A stretch of 64,000 nt of DNA from assembly GCA_036273855.1 (NCBI GenBank), contig DASUGU010000089.1, positions 1 to 64,000 of the forward strand, in the 5' to 3' direction. Of this stretch, positions 41,683 through 50,451 are shown one piece after another (the stretch's first letter is position 1; every line of letters starts with the position of its first letter). The position numbers and the translations under genes were made by a program. The notes beneath the pieces are model-generated. The model was not told where the DNA came from and made no database searches. It was given only the letters and a program-made list of their open reading frames with translations. The DNA is from DATEPR01 sp036273855 (GTDB lineage Bacteria; Actinomycetota; Actinomycetes; Mycobacteriales; Pseudonocardiaceae).

Positions 41683-42444
41683 TCACTCCGGCCGCAGCCG
41701 CAGGCCCTGCATGCCGCCGTCCACCGCCAGGGCGATGCCGGTGGTGGCCGCGTTGAGCGGGCTGGCCAGGTAACAGATCGCCGACGCCACCTCCTCCGCC
41801 GACACCAGCCGGCCGCCGGGCTGCCGGGCCCGCAGCGCGGCCAGTTCGGCGTCCGGATCGTCGGCGGCCGCCAGCAGCCTGCGCACCCACGGCGTGTCCG
41901 CGGTACCGGGAGTCACGCAGTTGACCCGGATTCCCTCGCGGACGTGGTCCGCCGCCATCGACAGGGTGAGCGAGTACACCGCTCCCTTCGACGCTCCGTA
42001 GAGCGCGCGGTTGGGCAGGCCCGCCGTGGCGACGATGGAACACGTCTGCACGATCGCCGGGTGCCGGCCGGCCGCGGCCGACTCGCGCAGCAGCGGCAGC
42101 GCCGCCCTGGCGACCCGGACCATGCCCAGCACGTTCACGTCCATGACCCGGCGCCACTCGTCGATCTCGTTGTCCGCCACCGTGCCCTGCGCGCCGATGC
42201 CCGCGTTGTTCACCAGGATGTCGATCCCGCCCAACCGCCCGGCGGCCTCGGCCACCGCGCCGGCCACCCCGTCGTCGGCGACGTCGGCGGTGATCCGGAC
42301 GATCGGATCGGGCGCCGCCGCCGGATCCAGGTCCAGGCACGCCACGCTCGCGCCCCGCTCGGCGAGCAGCAGCGCGGTGGCCAGGCCGATGCCGGAACCA
42401 CCGCCGGTGACCACGGCCCGCCGGCCCGCGAACTCGGACGTCAT
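41683..42444 (-). CDS. Short-chain dehydrogenase (probable sugar-acid dehydrogenase)
   Basis: A 253-residue SDR. The NAD site is VTGGGSGIGLATALLL, then ILVNNAGIG, the catalytic Ser-Tyr-Lys in TCSIVATAGLPNRALYGASKGA, and VNCVTPGTADTPW. Its start overlaps the stop of the L-fuconate-dehydratase-like gene (ATGA), so both belong to one operon. In known pathways such an SDR oxidises 2-keto-3-deoxy-L-fuconate, the product of that dehydratase. This assignment rests on context. Confidence 0.92.
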   Translation of the reverse strand: MTSEFAGRRAVVTGGGSGIGLATALLLAERGASVACLDLDPAAAPDPIVRITADVADDGVAGAVAEAAGRLGGIDILVNNAGIGAQGTVADNEIDEWRRVMDVNVLGMVRVARAALPLLRESAAAGRHPAIVQTCSIVATAGLPNRALYGASKGAVYSLTLSMAADHVREGIRVNCVTPGTADTPWVRRLLAAADDPDAELAALRARQPGGRLVSAEEVASAICYLASPLNAATTGIALAVDGGMQGLRLRPE

Positions 42445-43751
42445 AGCGCACTCCTCCAGACCGCACCGGACGGGAACAGGTGATCGTCGAGCGCATCATC
42501 GCGCAGTCGCGCGGAGAATCCGGGTGCGGTCGGCGCGGCGTACCGGCCGCCGGTGACCACCGCCGGGTCGGTGAAATGCTCGTGCAGGTGGTCGACGTAC
42601 TCGATCACCCGGTCCTGCCGGCTGGCGCTGACCGCCAGGTAGTCGAACATCGCCAGGTGCTGCACCAGCTCGCACAGGCCCACCCCGCCGGCGTGCGGGC
42701 ACACCGGTATATCGAACTTGGCCGCCAGCAACAGGTTCGCGATGTTCTCGTTGACGCCCGCCACGCGGGTCGCGTCGATCTGCAGCACGTCGATCGCCCG
42801 CGCCTGGAGCAGTTGCTTGACCACGACCCGGTTCTGCGTGTGCTCACCGGTGGCGATCCTGATCGGCGCGACCGCGGCCCGGATGGCCGCGTGCCCGAGC
42901 ACGTCGTCCGGTGACGTCGGCTCCTCCACCCACCACGGCCGGAACGGCGCCAGCGCGCGGATCGCCTCGATCGCCGTGCCCACGTCCCACCACTGGTTGG
43001 CGTCCACCGCGATCCGCACGTCCGGACCGACCGCCTGCCTGGCCAGCCCGCACCGGCGCACGTCGTCCTCGGCGTTGGCGCCGACCTTCAGCTTGATCAG
43101 GTCGAAGCCGTCGGCCACCGCGGCTTCACTGAGCCGGACCAGCTTGTCGTCGCTGTAGCCCAGCCAGCCCGGCGACGTGGCGTACGCCGGGTAGCCGTTG
43201 GCCAGCAGGTCGGCCTCCCGGTCCGCGCGGCCAATGCGGGCCGCCCGCAGCAGGTCCAGCGCCTCGTCGCGGGTGAGCGCGTCGGTGAGGTAGCGGAAGT
43301 CGACCAGATCGACCAGTTCGCCGGGGGACAGGTCGGCCAGCAATCGCCACAGCGGCGTGCCTTCCCGCCGGGCGCGCAGGTCCCACAGCGCGTTGATCAC
43401 CGCGCCGATCGCCATGTGCACGACGCCCTTCTCCGGGCCCAGCCAGCGCAGCCGCGAGTCGTGCACCAGCAGCCGCCACATCCCGCCGAGATCGGCGAGC
43501 GTCTCCTCGACCGGGCGGCCGACCAGGAACGGTGCCAGCGCGTCGATCGCGGCCACCTGCACGTCGTTGCCCTGCCCGATGGTGAAGGCGAAACCGTGGC
43601 CGGCGACGCCGTCGTCGGCGTCGGTGCGGATCACCGCGTAGGCCGCCGAGTAGTCCGGGTCCGGGTTCATCGCGTCGGAACCGTCGAGCCGGCGGGAGGT
43701 GGGGAAGCGGACGTCGTAGGTGTCGACAGCGACGATGCGCAACGGCCTCAC
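42441..43751 (-). CDS. Enolase-superfamily sugar-acid dehydratase (L-fuconate dehydratase-like)
   Basis: A 436-residue enzyme. The catalytic lysine motif is DLIKLKVGAN near residue 218, metal ligands are in IAVDANQWWD, WWVEEPTSPDD and IATGEHTQNRV, and PVCPHAGGVGLCELVQHLAM is typical of L-fuconate dehydratase. MNPDPDYSAAYAVIRTD near the start is also characteristic of that subgroup. It dehydrates L-fuconate to 2-keto-3-deoxy-L-fuconate. Only the dehydratase and SDR are present here, and no transporter or aldolase is nearby. Confidence 0.92.
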   Translation of the reverse strand: MRPLRIVAVDTYDVRFPTSRRLDGSDAMNPDPDYSAAYAVIRTDADDGVAGHGFAFTIGQGNDVQVAAIDALAPFLVGRPVEETLADLGGMWRLLVHDSRLRWLGPEKGVVHMAIGAVINALWDLRARREGTPLWRLLADLSPGELVDLVDFRYLTDALTRDEALDLLRAARIGRADREADLLANGYPAYATSPGWLGYSDDKLVRLSEAAVADGFDLIKLKVGANAEDDVRRCGLARQAVGPDVRIAVDANQWWDVGTAIEAIRALAPFRPWWVEEPTSPDDVLGHAAIRAAVAPIRIATGEHTQNRVVVKQLLQARAIDVLQIDATRVAGVNENIANLLLAAKFDIPVCPHAGGVGLCELVQHLAMFDYLAVSASRQDRVIEYVDHLHEHFTDPAVVTGGRYAAPTAPGFSARLRDDALDDHLFPSGAVWRSAL

Positions 43752-43841
43752 CCCAGACCTCGGATGTGTGGGTGTCTACCAGGCGCGCGACACGGGTGTC
43801 CAGGCGAGCGGCGCCGGCCGCGACCCTGGAGAATCACCGGC

Positions 43842-45416
43842 ATGCGGGACGTGGAGACGGTGCTGTTCCTCGTCGTGGTCGCGACCGTCGTCGCCACGTT
43901 CGCCCGCAGGCTGAGCGTGCCGGCGCCGTCGCTGCTGGTGGTGGTCGGCGTGCTCGTCGGGCTGGTGCCCGGCGTGCCCGAGGTGCGGGTCACGCCGGAC
44001 ATCGTCAGCCTCGTGGTGCTGCCGCCGCTGCTCTACGCGGCCGGCGAGGAACTGCCGTGGCGGGACCTGCGGGCGGTGTGGCGACCGGTGACCGTCCTGG
44101 CCGTCGGGCTGGTGCTGGCATCGGCGGCCGCCGTCGCCGCCGTCGTGGTGGCGATCACCGGCCTGTCGGTCGGGCTGGCCCTGGTGCTGGGCACCGTGCT
44201 GGCCAGCACCGACCCGGTGGCGGTCACCGCACTGGGCCGCAGGCTGTCGCTGCCACCCCGGGTACGGGCCCTGGTCCAGGCGGAGAGCCTGTTCAACGAC
44301 GCGACCAGCCTGCTGCTGTTCCGGGTGGCGCTGATGGTCGGCCTCACCGTGGGCGCGGTCTCGTGGGGGCACGTCGCCGTCGACTTCCTGCTGCTGGCCG
44401 GCGGCGGCACGCTGGTCGGCGCGGCGGTCGCCGGCGGCGTGGTGCTGATCCGGCGGCGCACCACCGATCCCGTGCTGGAGACGGTGATCGCGCTGGTCAC
44501 GCCGTACGCCGCCTACGTGCTCGCGGAGGCGTTGCACGGCTCCGGGGTCACGGCGGTGGTGGTGGCCAGCGTGGTGATCGGCACGCAGGCCTCCCGGCTG
44601 AGCACCCCGCACATCCGGCTGCAGGTGGACGCCGTCTACCAGACCGTGGTGTTCCTGCTGGAAAGCGTGGTGTTCGGCCTGATCGGGCTGGAACTGCCGA
44701 CACTCGTGCGCTCGCTGTCCGGGCACGGCCCGGCCTGGCTGGCGCAGGCGCTGGCGATCACGGCGACGCTGGTCGTGGTGCGCGTGCTGTGGGTGTTCCC
44801 GCTGGCCGCGCTGAGCCGCCGGGCCGGTCGGCCCGCGTCGACGCGGCCCTCCTGGCAGGTGCCGGCGGTGGTGTCGTGGGCCGGTGCCCGTGGCGTGGTG
44901 CCGCTGGCCGCCGCGCTGTCCATCCCGCTGGTCACCGACGCCGGCACCCCGCTGCCCGGCCGCGATCTCGTCCTGCTGCTGGCCACCGCCGTGATCGTGA
45001 TCACGCTGGTGGTGCAGGGATTCACCCTGGAACCGCTGGTCCGCTGGGCGGGTGTCGCGGTGTCACCGGCCGACGTCCGGCAGGAGGACCGGGTGGCCCG
45101 GCTGCACGTGGCCCGTGCCGGCCTGGCCCACGTCCACTACCTGGCCGACCTGGAACTGGCCCCCGAGGTGGTGCTGGAGCAGCTCCGCCACACGTTGCGG
45201 GCCCGGATCGACCGGATCGAGGCCGACCAGCGCGACGACACCGGCCCGGCGGAGTCCGGGGTGGCCGCCTACCGGGCGGTGCGCCGCGACGTGCTGGCGG
45301 TGCAGCGCGAGGAGCTGGACCGGTTGTTCGACGCGGGCACGATCAGCGACGCCACCCGGCGGCGGGTGGGCCGCGGCCTGGACCTGGAGGACGCCGGCCT
45401 GGGCGACGAACCCTGA
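43842..45416 (+). CDS. Na+/H+ antiporter (CPA1 family)
   Basis: A 524-residue membrane protein with about 12 hydrophobic segments. The ion-binding helices show ASTDPVAVTALGRRL and ESLFNDATSLLLFRVAL. GARGVVPLAAALSIPLV is another CPA1 mark. The last 100 residues form a charged cytoplasmic tail (LRARIDRIEADQRDD, VRRDVLAVQREELDRLF). ATG 43842 is chosen since the longer frame overlaps the divergent dehydratase gene. It is followed, 51 bp on, by the RCK-type protein gene, which may regulate ion flow. Confidence 0.93.
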   Translation: MRDVETVLFLVVVATVVATFARRLSVPAPSLLVVVGVLVGLVPGVPEVRVTPDIVSLVVLPPLLYAAGEELPWRDLRAVWRPVTVLAVGLVLASAAAVAAVVVAITGLSVGLALVLGTVLASTDPVAVTALGRRLSLPPRVRALVQAESLFNDATSLLLFRVALMVGLTVGAVSWGHVAVDFLLLAGGGTLVGAAVAGGVVLIRRRTTDPVLETVIALVTPYAAYVLAEALHGSGVTAVVVASVVIGTQASRLSTPHIRLQVDAVYQTVVFLLESVVFGLIGLELPTLVRSLSGHGPAWLAQALAITATLVVVRVLWVFPLAALSRRAGRPASTRPSWQVPAVVSWAGARGVVPLAAALSIPLVTDAGTPLPGRDLVLLLATAVIVITLVVQGFTLEPLVRWAGVAVSPADVRQEDRVARLHVARAGLAHVHYLADLELAPEVVLEQLRHTLRARIDRIEADQRDDTGPAESGVAAYRAVRRDVLAVQREELDRLFDAGTISDATRRRVGRGLDLEDAGLGDEP

Positions 45417-45421
45417 GTCCG

Positions 45422-45465
45422 GCCGATCCGGGGACGGACGGTCACCGTCCGACCATAGGATCGGC
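45422..45465. repeat. Nested inverted repeat before the RCK gene
   Basis: GCCGATCC (45422-45429) pairs with GGATCGGC (45458-45465), and inside them CGGACGG and CCGTCCG form a second hairpin with a TCA loop. It fills the 51-bp gap and ends two bases before GTG 45468, so it could mask translation start or attenuate read-through from the antiporter gene. Confidence 0.6.
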
Positions 45466-45467
45466 AT

Positions 45468-47150
45468 GTGTCGACACCGTCTCCGCCGCGGGCCCAGCGC
45501 CCGCGGCGTTTCGTGGTCTGTGGGGACAACCCGCTCGCCTACCGGCTGGTGAACGAGCTGGTCACCCGCTTCGGCGCCGAGGTCACCGTGGTGCTGCCGC
45601 GCGCCGACCGCAACCAGGGCCCGCTGCTCGGCCAGCTGCCCGGCGTGCGGATCATCGAGGCGGCCGTGCTGGACGACGCCACGTTGCGCAAGGCGGGCGT
45701 GATCGAGGCGCGGGCGCTGGCCCTGGTCGACCAGGACGACGTCGGCAACATCCACGCCGCGCTGCGGGCCGGTGATCTCAACCCGGACATCCGCCTGGTG
45801 ATCCGGATGTTCAACACCAGCCTGGGTTTCCGCATCCGAACGCTGTTCGCCGACTGTGCGGTGCTGTCCGACTCGGCGATGGCGGCACCGTCGTTCGTCG
45901 CCGCCGCGCTGGGCGAACTGGCGCCCAGCCACGTCCGCCTGCCCGGCCAGACCCTGTACATGGCGCACCGCGTCGCGGTGCCGGCCGGCCGGGTGGTGTG
46001 CGGGCTGGCCGACACGTCCGGCGGCACCACGCGCCTGCTGCCCGGCGACCCGGACGACGCCGACCTGGTGCTCGCCCTGGCCGACAGCCAGCCTGCCGAC
46101 TCGCCGTCCGGCCACCGGCGGGGCCGCTGGTCCACCGGCTGGCGCCGGGTGCGGGTGCTGCTGAGCAGTGTCCTGGTCCGGCTGGTGGTGGCCCTGGTGA
46201 GTTTGATCCTGCTCGGCTTCGTACTGATGGCCACGGTCGGCCACGCCGGTTGGGGCGGCGCGCTGTACCAGACGCTGCTGGACGCGGCAGGCGACGCGGT
46301 GCCCGACCGGGGGTTGCCGGCGGCCGGCCGGGTGTTGCAGTTGATCGTCACGCTCTCCGGGCTGGCGCTGATCCCGGTGGCCACCGCCGTCGTGGTCGAC
46401 GGCCTGGTCCGGGCGCGGCTGACCGATCCCGGGCCGGACCCGGCGATGTTCGGCGACCACGTCGTGGTGGTCGGCCTGGGCAACGTCGGCACCCGGGTGG
46501 TGGCGCAACTGCACGACCTCGGTGTCCCGGTGATCTGCGTGGACGCCGACGAGGACGCGCGGGGCGTGCCGCAGGCCCGCAGGCTGGGCGTGCCGGTGGT
46601 GTTCGGCGACGCCACCCGGGAGGACACGCTGCGGTCGGTGTCGGTGGCCAACGCCCGGGCGCTGCTGCTGCTGACCAGCAGTGACGTGGCCAATCTCGAG
46701 GCCGCACTGCTGGGCAGGGCCGGCCGCGAGGACCTGCGGGTGGTGCTGCGGCTGTTCGACGACGACCTGGCCGAGCGGGTGGAGCGCGGCCTCGGGTTCG
46801 CCATCTCGCGCAGCGTGTCCCGGCTGGCCGCCGGGTCGTTCGCGGCCGCGATGGTGGAGCGGCAGGTGATCGGCACCATGTCGATCGGCCGGTCGGCGTT
46901 GATGATCGCCGAGGTGCCGGTGGTGGCCGGGTCACCGTTGGACGGCCAACCGGTGTCCGAGGCGAACGAGCCGCTGCAGGCGCGGGTGATCGCGCTGGGC
47001 CACCACGGTGTCGGACGGTTGAACTGGCATCCCGAGCCGGAGTACCGGTTGCGGGCACAGGACCGGCTCACCGTCGTGGCCACCCGGGCCGGGCTGGGCC
47101 ATCTGCTCGCCAGAAGCATCCCGTCGGTGGCGCAGGAGGCTGCCGGCTGA
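45468..47150 (+). CDS. Double-RCK (TrkA-N/TrkA-C) membrane protein, channel-like
   Basis: A 560-residue protein. The first NAD-binding RCK domain starts FVVCGDNPLAYRLVNELVTR (residues about 14-190). Two hydrophobic segments (about 225-320: LVRLVVALVSLILLGFVLMA, LIVTLSGLALIPVATAVVVD) flank a short loop. A second RCK domain starts VVVVGLGNVGTRVVAQLHDL and ends in a TrkA-C-like part. The loop GHAGWGGALYQTLLDAAGDA lacks the TVGYG potassium filter, so it is not an ordinary K+ channel. It is located directly after the antiporter gene. Confidence 0.85.
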   Translation: MSTPSPPRAQRPRRFVVCGDNPLAYRLVNELVTRFGAEVTVVLPRADRNQGPLLGQLPGVRIIEAAVLDDATLRKAGVIEARALALVDQDDVGNIHAALRAGDLNPDIRLVIRMFNTSLGFRIRTLFADCAVLSDSAMAAPSFVAAALGELAPSHVRLPGQTLYMAHRVAVPAGRVVCGLADTSGGTTRLLPGDPDDADLVLALADSQPADSPSGHRRGRWSTGWRRVRVLLSSVLVRLVVALVSLILLGFVLMATVGHAGWGGALYQTLLDAAGDAVPDRGLPAAGRVLQLIVTLSGLALIPVATAVVVDGLVRARLTDPGPDPAMFGDHVVVVGLGNVGTRVVAQLHDLGVPVICVDADEDARGVPQARRLGVPVVFGDATREDTLRSVSVANARALLLLTSSDVANLEAALLGRAGREDLRVVLRLFDDDLAERVERGLGFAISRSVSRLAAGSFAAAMVERQVIGTMSIGRSALMIAEVPVVAGSPLDGQPVSEANEPLQARVIALGHHGVGRLNWHPEPEYRLRAQDRLTVVATRAGLGHLLARSIPSVAQEAAG

Positions 47151-47466
47151 CTGTGCCGTCCGAAACTCGCTCTCCGTGCGCCCGGAACGCTGCCTGCTTG
47201 GTGCCACGGCACACTGTGGGTCGGTCTTGTCACCGTTGCGTCATGGTGGTGCATATACTCCGCTCGGCCAGGTGATCGGCACGACCGCGTGCGCGGCGCC
47301 GCCGACTGTCCAGAATGGCCACTGGCTCTCTCTTCCGATTCGATTCGCGTGGTGATGTCTCGTTGCGGCCCGGAGCACTGACGGAATGGTTCGGCGCTCT
47401 GCTCTCACTGGACAGTCGCGACCACGAAATATTCGAGACTTGCCGTGATCGAACGCACATTCCTGG
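47151..47466. other. 316-bp intergenic region with a candidate promoter
   Basis: Contains TATACT (47254-47259), a near-consensus -10 element preceded by GCA. TTGTCA (47227-47232) lies 21 bp upstream, which is longer than usual. The about 200 bases after it, upstream of the Scr1-type regulator gene, show no gene and are less G/C-rich at some points (ACGAAATATTCGAGA near 47431). I infer a long leader for the regulator transcript. Confidence 0.4.
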
Positions 47467-48333
47467 ATGGTGGCAATGACCGACCGCTTCTACTCGACAA
47501 TGCGCATGCGCTACGTCGGGCGAGTCCTGGGGGAATGGCGGGGGAGAGCCGGCCTGACCGGGGACGTCGTGGCCGAGCGTCTCAACTGGGCCAGGTCGAA
47601 GATCAGCAAACTGGAGAACGCCAGCCAGACCATCACGCCCGCGGATGTGATCAGCATGGCGGTCGTCTATGGCGTCTCGGAGACGGAACGCGACGAATTG
47701 GTGGACGAGGTACACCATGCGAGCGAACGTGGTTGGTGGCTTTCTTACGGCGACGCCGTGACGGCCAAACGTTTCGATCGCTACGTCGACTTCGAGTCCG
47801 AAGCCGTGTCCCTGGTGAACTTCGAAATCGATCTCGTGCCCGGCCTGTTGCAGACCGAGGACTACGCCAGGGCGGTGGCGCGGGCCTTCACTCCTTCGGC
47901 TGACCAGTCGCAGATCCAGCACCGGGTGGAACTGCGCAAGCGCCGTCAGGCCAGGCTGTTCGCCGATCACCCCATCGAGTTCGACGCCGTGGTCAACGAG
48001 GTGGCGCTGCGCCAACTCGTCGGCGGCCGGGACGTGATGCGCGACCAGTTGAAACACCTCGGCCGCATCGCGCACCTGCCGAACGTCTCGATACGCATGA
48101 TCCCGTTCGCCGTCGGTGCCTACCCCGCGATGGGCCGCCCGTTCGTGATCCTGAGCTTTGATCGTCCTGAGTGGTTGGATGTCGCGTACCAGGAGAATCT
48201 GAACAGCTGCATCTATGTAGAGGATCCGGCGGAGGTTGCGCAATACACTGCCGGCTACACCGGCTTGTGCGAGCGGGCGCTGGGCAAGGAGGAGACTCTG
48301 CTGGCGATCGACGACCTGGCCGGTGCGCTGTGA
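47467..48333 (+). CDS. Scr1-type XRE transcriptional regulator (antitoxin-like)
   Basis: A 288-residue protein. Residues about 18-75 form a helix-turn-helix (GLTGDVVAERLNWARSKISK, TPADVISMAVVYGVSETERD), and the remaining about 200 residues match the Scr1-like domain (FEIDLVPGLLQTEDYARAVA, HLGRIAHLPNVSIRMIPFAV, IYVEDPAEVAQYTAGYTGLC). Such regulators are numerous in actinomycetes and usually stand beside a DUF397 gene, as here. They are described as antitoxin-like and affect morphology and antibiotic production. ATG 47467 or 47476 may be the start. Confidence 0.92.
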   Translation: MVAMTDRFYSTMRMRYVGRVLGEWRGRAGLTGDVVAERLNWARSKISKLENASQTITPADVISMAVVYGVSETERDELVDEVHHASERGWWLSYGDAVTAKRFDRYVDFESEAVSLVNFEIDLVPGLLQTEDYARAVARAFTPSADQSQIQHRVELRKRRQARLFADHPIEFDAVVNEVALRQLVGGRDVMRDQLKHLGRIAHLPNVSIRMIPFAVGAYPAMGRPFVILSFDRPEWLDVAYQENLNSCIYVEDPAEVAQYTAGYTGLCERALGKEETLLAIDDLAGAL

Positions 48334-48357
48334 GCTGAACCTGTCGGCGGAGAGAAA

Positions 48358-48597
48358 GTGGACGACATGCGGGCGGACGACCTGTCGGATGCGGTGTGGC
48401 GCAGGAGTAGTCACAGCGGCGGCGACAACGGATCCCAGTGCGTGGAGATGGCGGTACGTGCCGGCCGTGCGGCGGTACGTGACTCCAAGGCGGTGGCGGC
48501 ACCGGCGCTGGCGTTCCCCGTCGCGGCGGTGACGGCGTTCGTGACGGCCGCGCGGGAAGGCGACATCACGGGCGAACCGGCCACATCGGCCGGCTGA
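48358..48597 (+). CDS. DUF397 protein
   Basis: A 79-residue protein (GTG 48358, or ATG 48367). The opening DAVWRRSSHSGGDNGSQCVE and the segment AAVRDSKAVAAPALAF are the two conserved blocks of DUF397. The partner is the Scr1-type regulator ending 24 bp upstream. In other actinomycetes such pairs act as a regulator with its small antagonist, as in bldB/whiJ-type systems. This small member may be the toxin-like or ligand component. Confidence 0.92.
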   Translation: MDDMRADDLSDAVWRRSSHSGGDNGSQCVEMAVRAGRAAVRDSKAVAAPALAFPVAAVTAFVTAAREGDITGEPATSAG

Positions 48598-48636
48598 CCC
48601 ACCGCGACACCGGCCCGAACACGGCAGACACGGCAG

Positions 48637-48672
48637 GCTCACCGGTCCCGACACGGTTCGGGGCCGGTGAGC
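48637..48672 (+). terminator. Strong hairpin after the DUF397 gene
   Basis: GCTCACCGG (48637-48645) pairs with CCGGTGAGC (48664-48672). Inside, TCCCGA pairs with TCGGGG (one T-G pair) around CACGGT. The 15-bp stem is followed by TCTCTCTG. It lies 40 bp after the DUF397 stop. Confidence 0.75.
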
Positions 48673-48706
48673 TCTCTCTGTCGGCCGGACCGGCTTGGAT
48701 GGGCAC

Positions 48707-49288
48707 ATGGACATCCAGGATCTGGACCGGCGGGCCGTGCGCACCAGCGTGGCGCTGGTGCGTCAGGTCACGCCGGACCGACTCGACCTGCCCACACCGT
48801 GCGCCGAATGGGACCTGCGGGCGCTGCTGGCGCATCTGACCGTGCAGCACATCGGCTTCGCCAGGGCCGTCGCCGGCGAGCGCACCGAACTGGTCGACTG
48901 GCGGCCGGAACCACTGGCCGACGACTTCGTCGCCGCCTACGAACGGGCCACCGACCAGGTGATCGAGTCGTTCGCCGCGCCGGCCGGGCGGGCGTACCTG
49001 CCCGAGATCCGCGGCGGCGTCACCGTGCCCGGCGCGATGGCGATGGGCTTCCACTTCATCGACTACGTGGTGCACTCGTGGGACGTCGCGGCCGCGATCG
49101 GCGTGCCGGTCGAGTTCGACGACGAGGTCCTCGCAGCGGCACTCACCGTGGCCGGGCAGGTGCCCGCCGACGCGGCCAGCCGGGGTCCGGGGACGGCCTT
49201 CGACCCGGTGCTGCCCGAACCCGCGGGCGCCGCGACGCTGGACCGGGTGCTGGCGATGCTGGGCAGGTCACCGGCCTGGCCGCACTGA
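48707..49288 (+). CDS. TIGR03086-family (DinB/mycothiol-transferase-fold) protein
   Basis: A 193-residue protein, start ATG 48707. TPCAEWDLRALLAHLTVQHI near residue 33 and FHFIDYVVHSWDVAAAIG near 117 provide the metal-binding histidines of the DinB-like four-helix fold, in the arrangement of TIGR03086. Related enzymes use mycothiol, as in maleylpyruvate isomerase. The specific reaction is unknown. It is located upstream of mdh with a 108-bp gap. Confidence 0.88.
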   Translation: MDIQDLDRRAVRTSVALVRQVTPDRLDLPTPCAEWDLRALLAHLTVQHIGFARAVAGERTELVDWRPEPLADDFVAAYERATDQVIESFAAPAGRAYLPEIRGGVTVPGAMAMGFHFIDYVVHSWDVAAAIGVPVEFDDEVLAAALTVAGQVPADAASRGPGTAFDPVLPEPAGAATLDRVLAMLGRSPAWPH

Positions 49289-49396
49289 TTCCGGGGTGAT
49301 CATCGGCTCGCGTGACGCCGCCCACCCGGCGCGGTCGGTGGCTGGTCGCGTGGCTAGCATCGGGGCGTCGGCAAGTCGAAACATTCAGGGAAGGTC

Positions 49397-50386
<990 letters not shown>

Positions 50387-50401
50387 CGCCCGCCTACGCT
50401 T

Positions 50402-50432
50402 GTCAGGGCCCGGTCGCCGACCGGGCCCTGAC
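50402..50432 (+). terminator. mdh terminator hairpin
   Basis: GTCAGGGCCCGGTC (50402-50415), loop GCC, then GACCGGGCCCTGAC (50419-50432). A perfect 14-bp stem 15 bp after the mdh stop, directly before the ABC-transporter gene. No T-tract. Confidence 0.8.
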
Positions 50433-50451
50433 TCATGGGTGGGGAGCGCGT

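Noticed and set aside
45417..45467. c-di-AMP riboswitch before the RCK gene
   Set aside because: Only 51 bp are available, far too short for that riboswitch. The visible structure is a simple nested inverted repeat.
46230..46300. Potassium channel selectivity filter in the RCK protein
   Set aside because: No TVGYG or similar filter sequence is present between the two membrane segments.
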